From Sulfurovum sp. (lineage in GTDB: Bacteria; Campylobacterota; Campylobacteria; Campylobacterales; Sulfurovaceae): a stretch of 5,627 nucleotides of DNA. Numbering within the stretch: position 1 is the first letter of the stretch; the number at the start of each line of letters is the position of its first letter. Both the position numbers and the translations under genes were made by a program. Of the stretch, positions 5,126 through 5,627 are shown one piece after another. The notes beneath the pieces are model-generated. The model was not told where the DNA came from, ran no database searches, and saw only the letters and a program-made list of their open reading frames with translations. The stretch lies in contig DYTG01000106.1 in assembly GCA_020726085.1 (NCBI GenBank), forward strand, positions 1 through 5,627, written 5' to 3'.

Positions 5126-5432
5126 ACAAATAGCTGCAACAATAATCCGTCACGGCATTTACTTTGATTGTGAAATGCGAATCTCCCTCGACATGGAAGC
5201 TTCCCCCCGCGTGGATGGTTTGCCACTGACTTTCACTAGGCAACAAAATCTCTACCTCACCGCTTGTAATCTCCATACGTTCGGGGGCTTGAGTGCCAAA
5301 CTCATACTCGCCTATTTGCATAAAGCCCAATGTCTTTTTGCTTCCATCTTCAAACCAAATCGTTCGACTCGTAACCGCTCCACCAAAATAGCTGTTTCCC
5401 TCTACCCCTACGGTAACATTCTTAAATTGCAT
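5124..5432 (-). CDS. ppnP: Pyrimidine/purine nucleoside phosphorylase PpnP (DUF1255, YaiE-like)
   Basis: A 102-residue single-domain cupin-like protein; E. coli PpnP has 94 residues. The family pattern is visible throughout: 'NSYFGGAVTSRTI' at the start, 'GFMQIGEYEFGTQAPERMEITSG' in the centre, then 'VEILLP', 'WQTIHAGGSFHV' and the C-terminal 'YCCSYL' matching 'YLCRYL' of E. coli. PpnP splits many ribonucleosides (uridine, cytidine, adenosine, guanosine, inosine, thymidine) with phosphate to release base and (deoxy)ribose-1-phosphate, so it serves nucleoside salvage in the cytoplasm. ATG 5430-5432 has an AGGAG site 5 bases upstream. It is the first gene of a compact unit with the 69-residue protein and the exported thioredoxin-like protein, neither of which has an evident link to nucleosides. 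A 70-base gap separates it from the gene fragment upstream. Confidence 0.93.
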   Translation of the reverse strand: MQFKNVTVGVEGNSYFGGAVTSRTIWFEDGSKKTLGFMQIGEYEFGTQAPERMEITSGEVEILLPSESQWQTIHAGGSFHVEGDSHFTIKVNAVTDYCCSYL

Positions 5433-5437
5433 CGTTT

Positions 5438-5442
5438 CTCCT
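5438..5442 (-). promoter_or_regulatory. Ribosome-binding site (AGGAG) for ppnP
   Basis: On the minus strand AGGAG lies 5 bases before the ppnP ATG at 5430-5432 and fixes the start. Confidence 0.7.
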
Positions 5443-5466
5443 GCTTATAGATGATTGGATGACAAA

Positions 5467-5494
5467 GATTTCCAAAATTGAATTTCAAGAAATC
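5467..5494. repeat. Inverted repeat in the ppnP leader region
   Basis: GATTTC (5467-5472) and GAAATC (5489-5494) pair around a 16-base centre that itself holds the small palindrome TTGAATTTCAA. It lies between the upstream stop and ppnP. It may be a weak leader hairpin; there is no T-tract that would make it a terminator. Confidence 0.25.
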
Positions 5495-5502
5495 CTTTTG
5501 AG

Positions 5503-5627
5503 TCATTTTATCGCTTTAGTGTAATAATTTTTACTATTATACTGTATCAATTGATAACATTTACTTGATTTTGGCCAAAAAGTACCCTCGTCGTCCCATT
5601 CTTTTAAATCTTCCAATTTTTTAAGTG
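5503..5627 (-). CDS. C-terminal fragment of an unidentified protein (5' end outside window)
   Basis: From the right edge the minus strand is open for 40 codons (first full codon at 5623-5625) and ends at TGA 5503-5505. The visible tail includes 'LKKLEDLKEWDDEGTFWP' and 'YQLIQYNSKNYYTKAIK', rich in Lys, Tyr, Trp and Asn with plausible codon use. The residues suggest a soluble protein, but there is no motif I can assign to a family. It ends 70 bases before ppnP on the same strand, so the two may be co-transcribed. A chance open stretch is possible at this length, though the composition argues against it. Confidence 0.5.
   Translation of the reverse strand, partial: LKKLEDLKEWDDEGTFWPKSSKCYQLIQYNSKNYYTKAIK
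5536..5541 (-). promoter_or_regulatory. Possible -10 box (TATAAT) upstream of ppnP
   Basis: A perfect TATAAT on the minus strand, 103 bases before the ppnP start, preceded by the 12-base palindrome TATCAATTGATA (5545-5556). No good -35 box is seen, and the site lies within the 3' end of the upstream reading frame, so it may be coincidence. Confidence 0.3.

Noticed and set aside
5116..5226. Longer start (5226) for the 69-residue gene
   Set aside because: The added residues are an off-frame reading of ppnP; ATG 5113-5115 has a strong ribosome-binding site.
5410..5506. Short minus-strand ORF from ATG 5504-5506 overlapping the ppnP start
   Set aside because: About 32 codons, no ribosome-binding site, runs out of frame into ppnP, and has no protein-like pattern.
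1..5627. CRISPR array, tRNA, rRNA or riboswitch
   Set aside because: No regularly spaced direct repeats, no tRNA cloverleaf with a TTCGA-type arm, no rRNA signature and no conserved riboswitch core were seen on either strand.

Overview
The window looks like a piece of a Campylobacterota (epsilonproteobacterial) chromosome, probably a free-living Sulfurovum/Sulfurimonas-type organism. The grounds are a short DnaG of the Helicobacter/Campylobacter kind, a small monohaem cytochrome c with an 'NPRGISCxxCH' haem site, AT-rich intergenic DNA with extended -10 promoters, and tight operons with short gene overlaps. The taxonomic call is inference from protein character, with no database search behind it.

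Layout, left to right. Positions 1-153 (+) hold the C-terminal tail of an Rpn-type PD-(D/E)XK nuclease/'putative transposase'. Positions 154-403 hold no intact gene, but contain a REP-like inverted repeat, a short minus-strand coding remnant and, at the right end, a good extended -10 promoter. Positions 404-613 (+) encode a small unknown protein whose natural C-terminus seems to continue, out of frame, to 698. Positions 715-1146 (+) encode a secreted c-type cytochrome. Everything to the right is on the minus strand, so the two blocks converge at 1146/1167.

The minus-strand genes, in transcription order, form two groups. The first is an unidentified C-terminal fragment (5503-5627), ppnP (nucleoside phosphorylase), a 69-residue helical protein and an exported thioredoxin-fold-like protein; the last three are packed with an 8-base gap and a 20-base overlap. 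The second is an accessory pair, DUF4160 (4125-4382, broken by an in-frame TAA at codon 16) and DUF2442 (3833-4120, intact), followed by dnaG (2122-3783) and a PP-loop thiouridylase-like gene (1167-2144) whose start overlaps the end of dnaG by 23 bases.

The housekeeping content is replication priming, probable tRNA thiolation, nucleoside salvage and periplasmic electron transfer. The accessory content is the Rpn remnant with its REP-like repeat and the DUF4160/DUF2442 pair just upstream of dnaG. I see no clear new defence system. The most informative observations are the nonsense-broken DUF4160, the apparent double frameshift after position 601, and the MnmA-like cysteine layout of the gene after dnaG.
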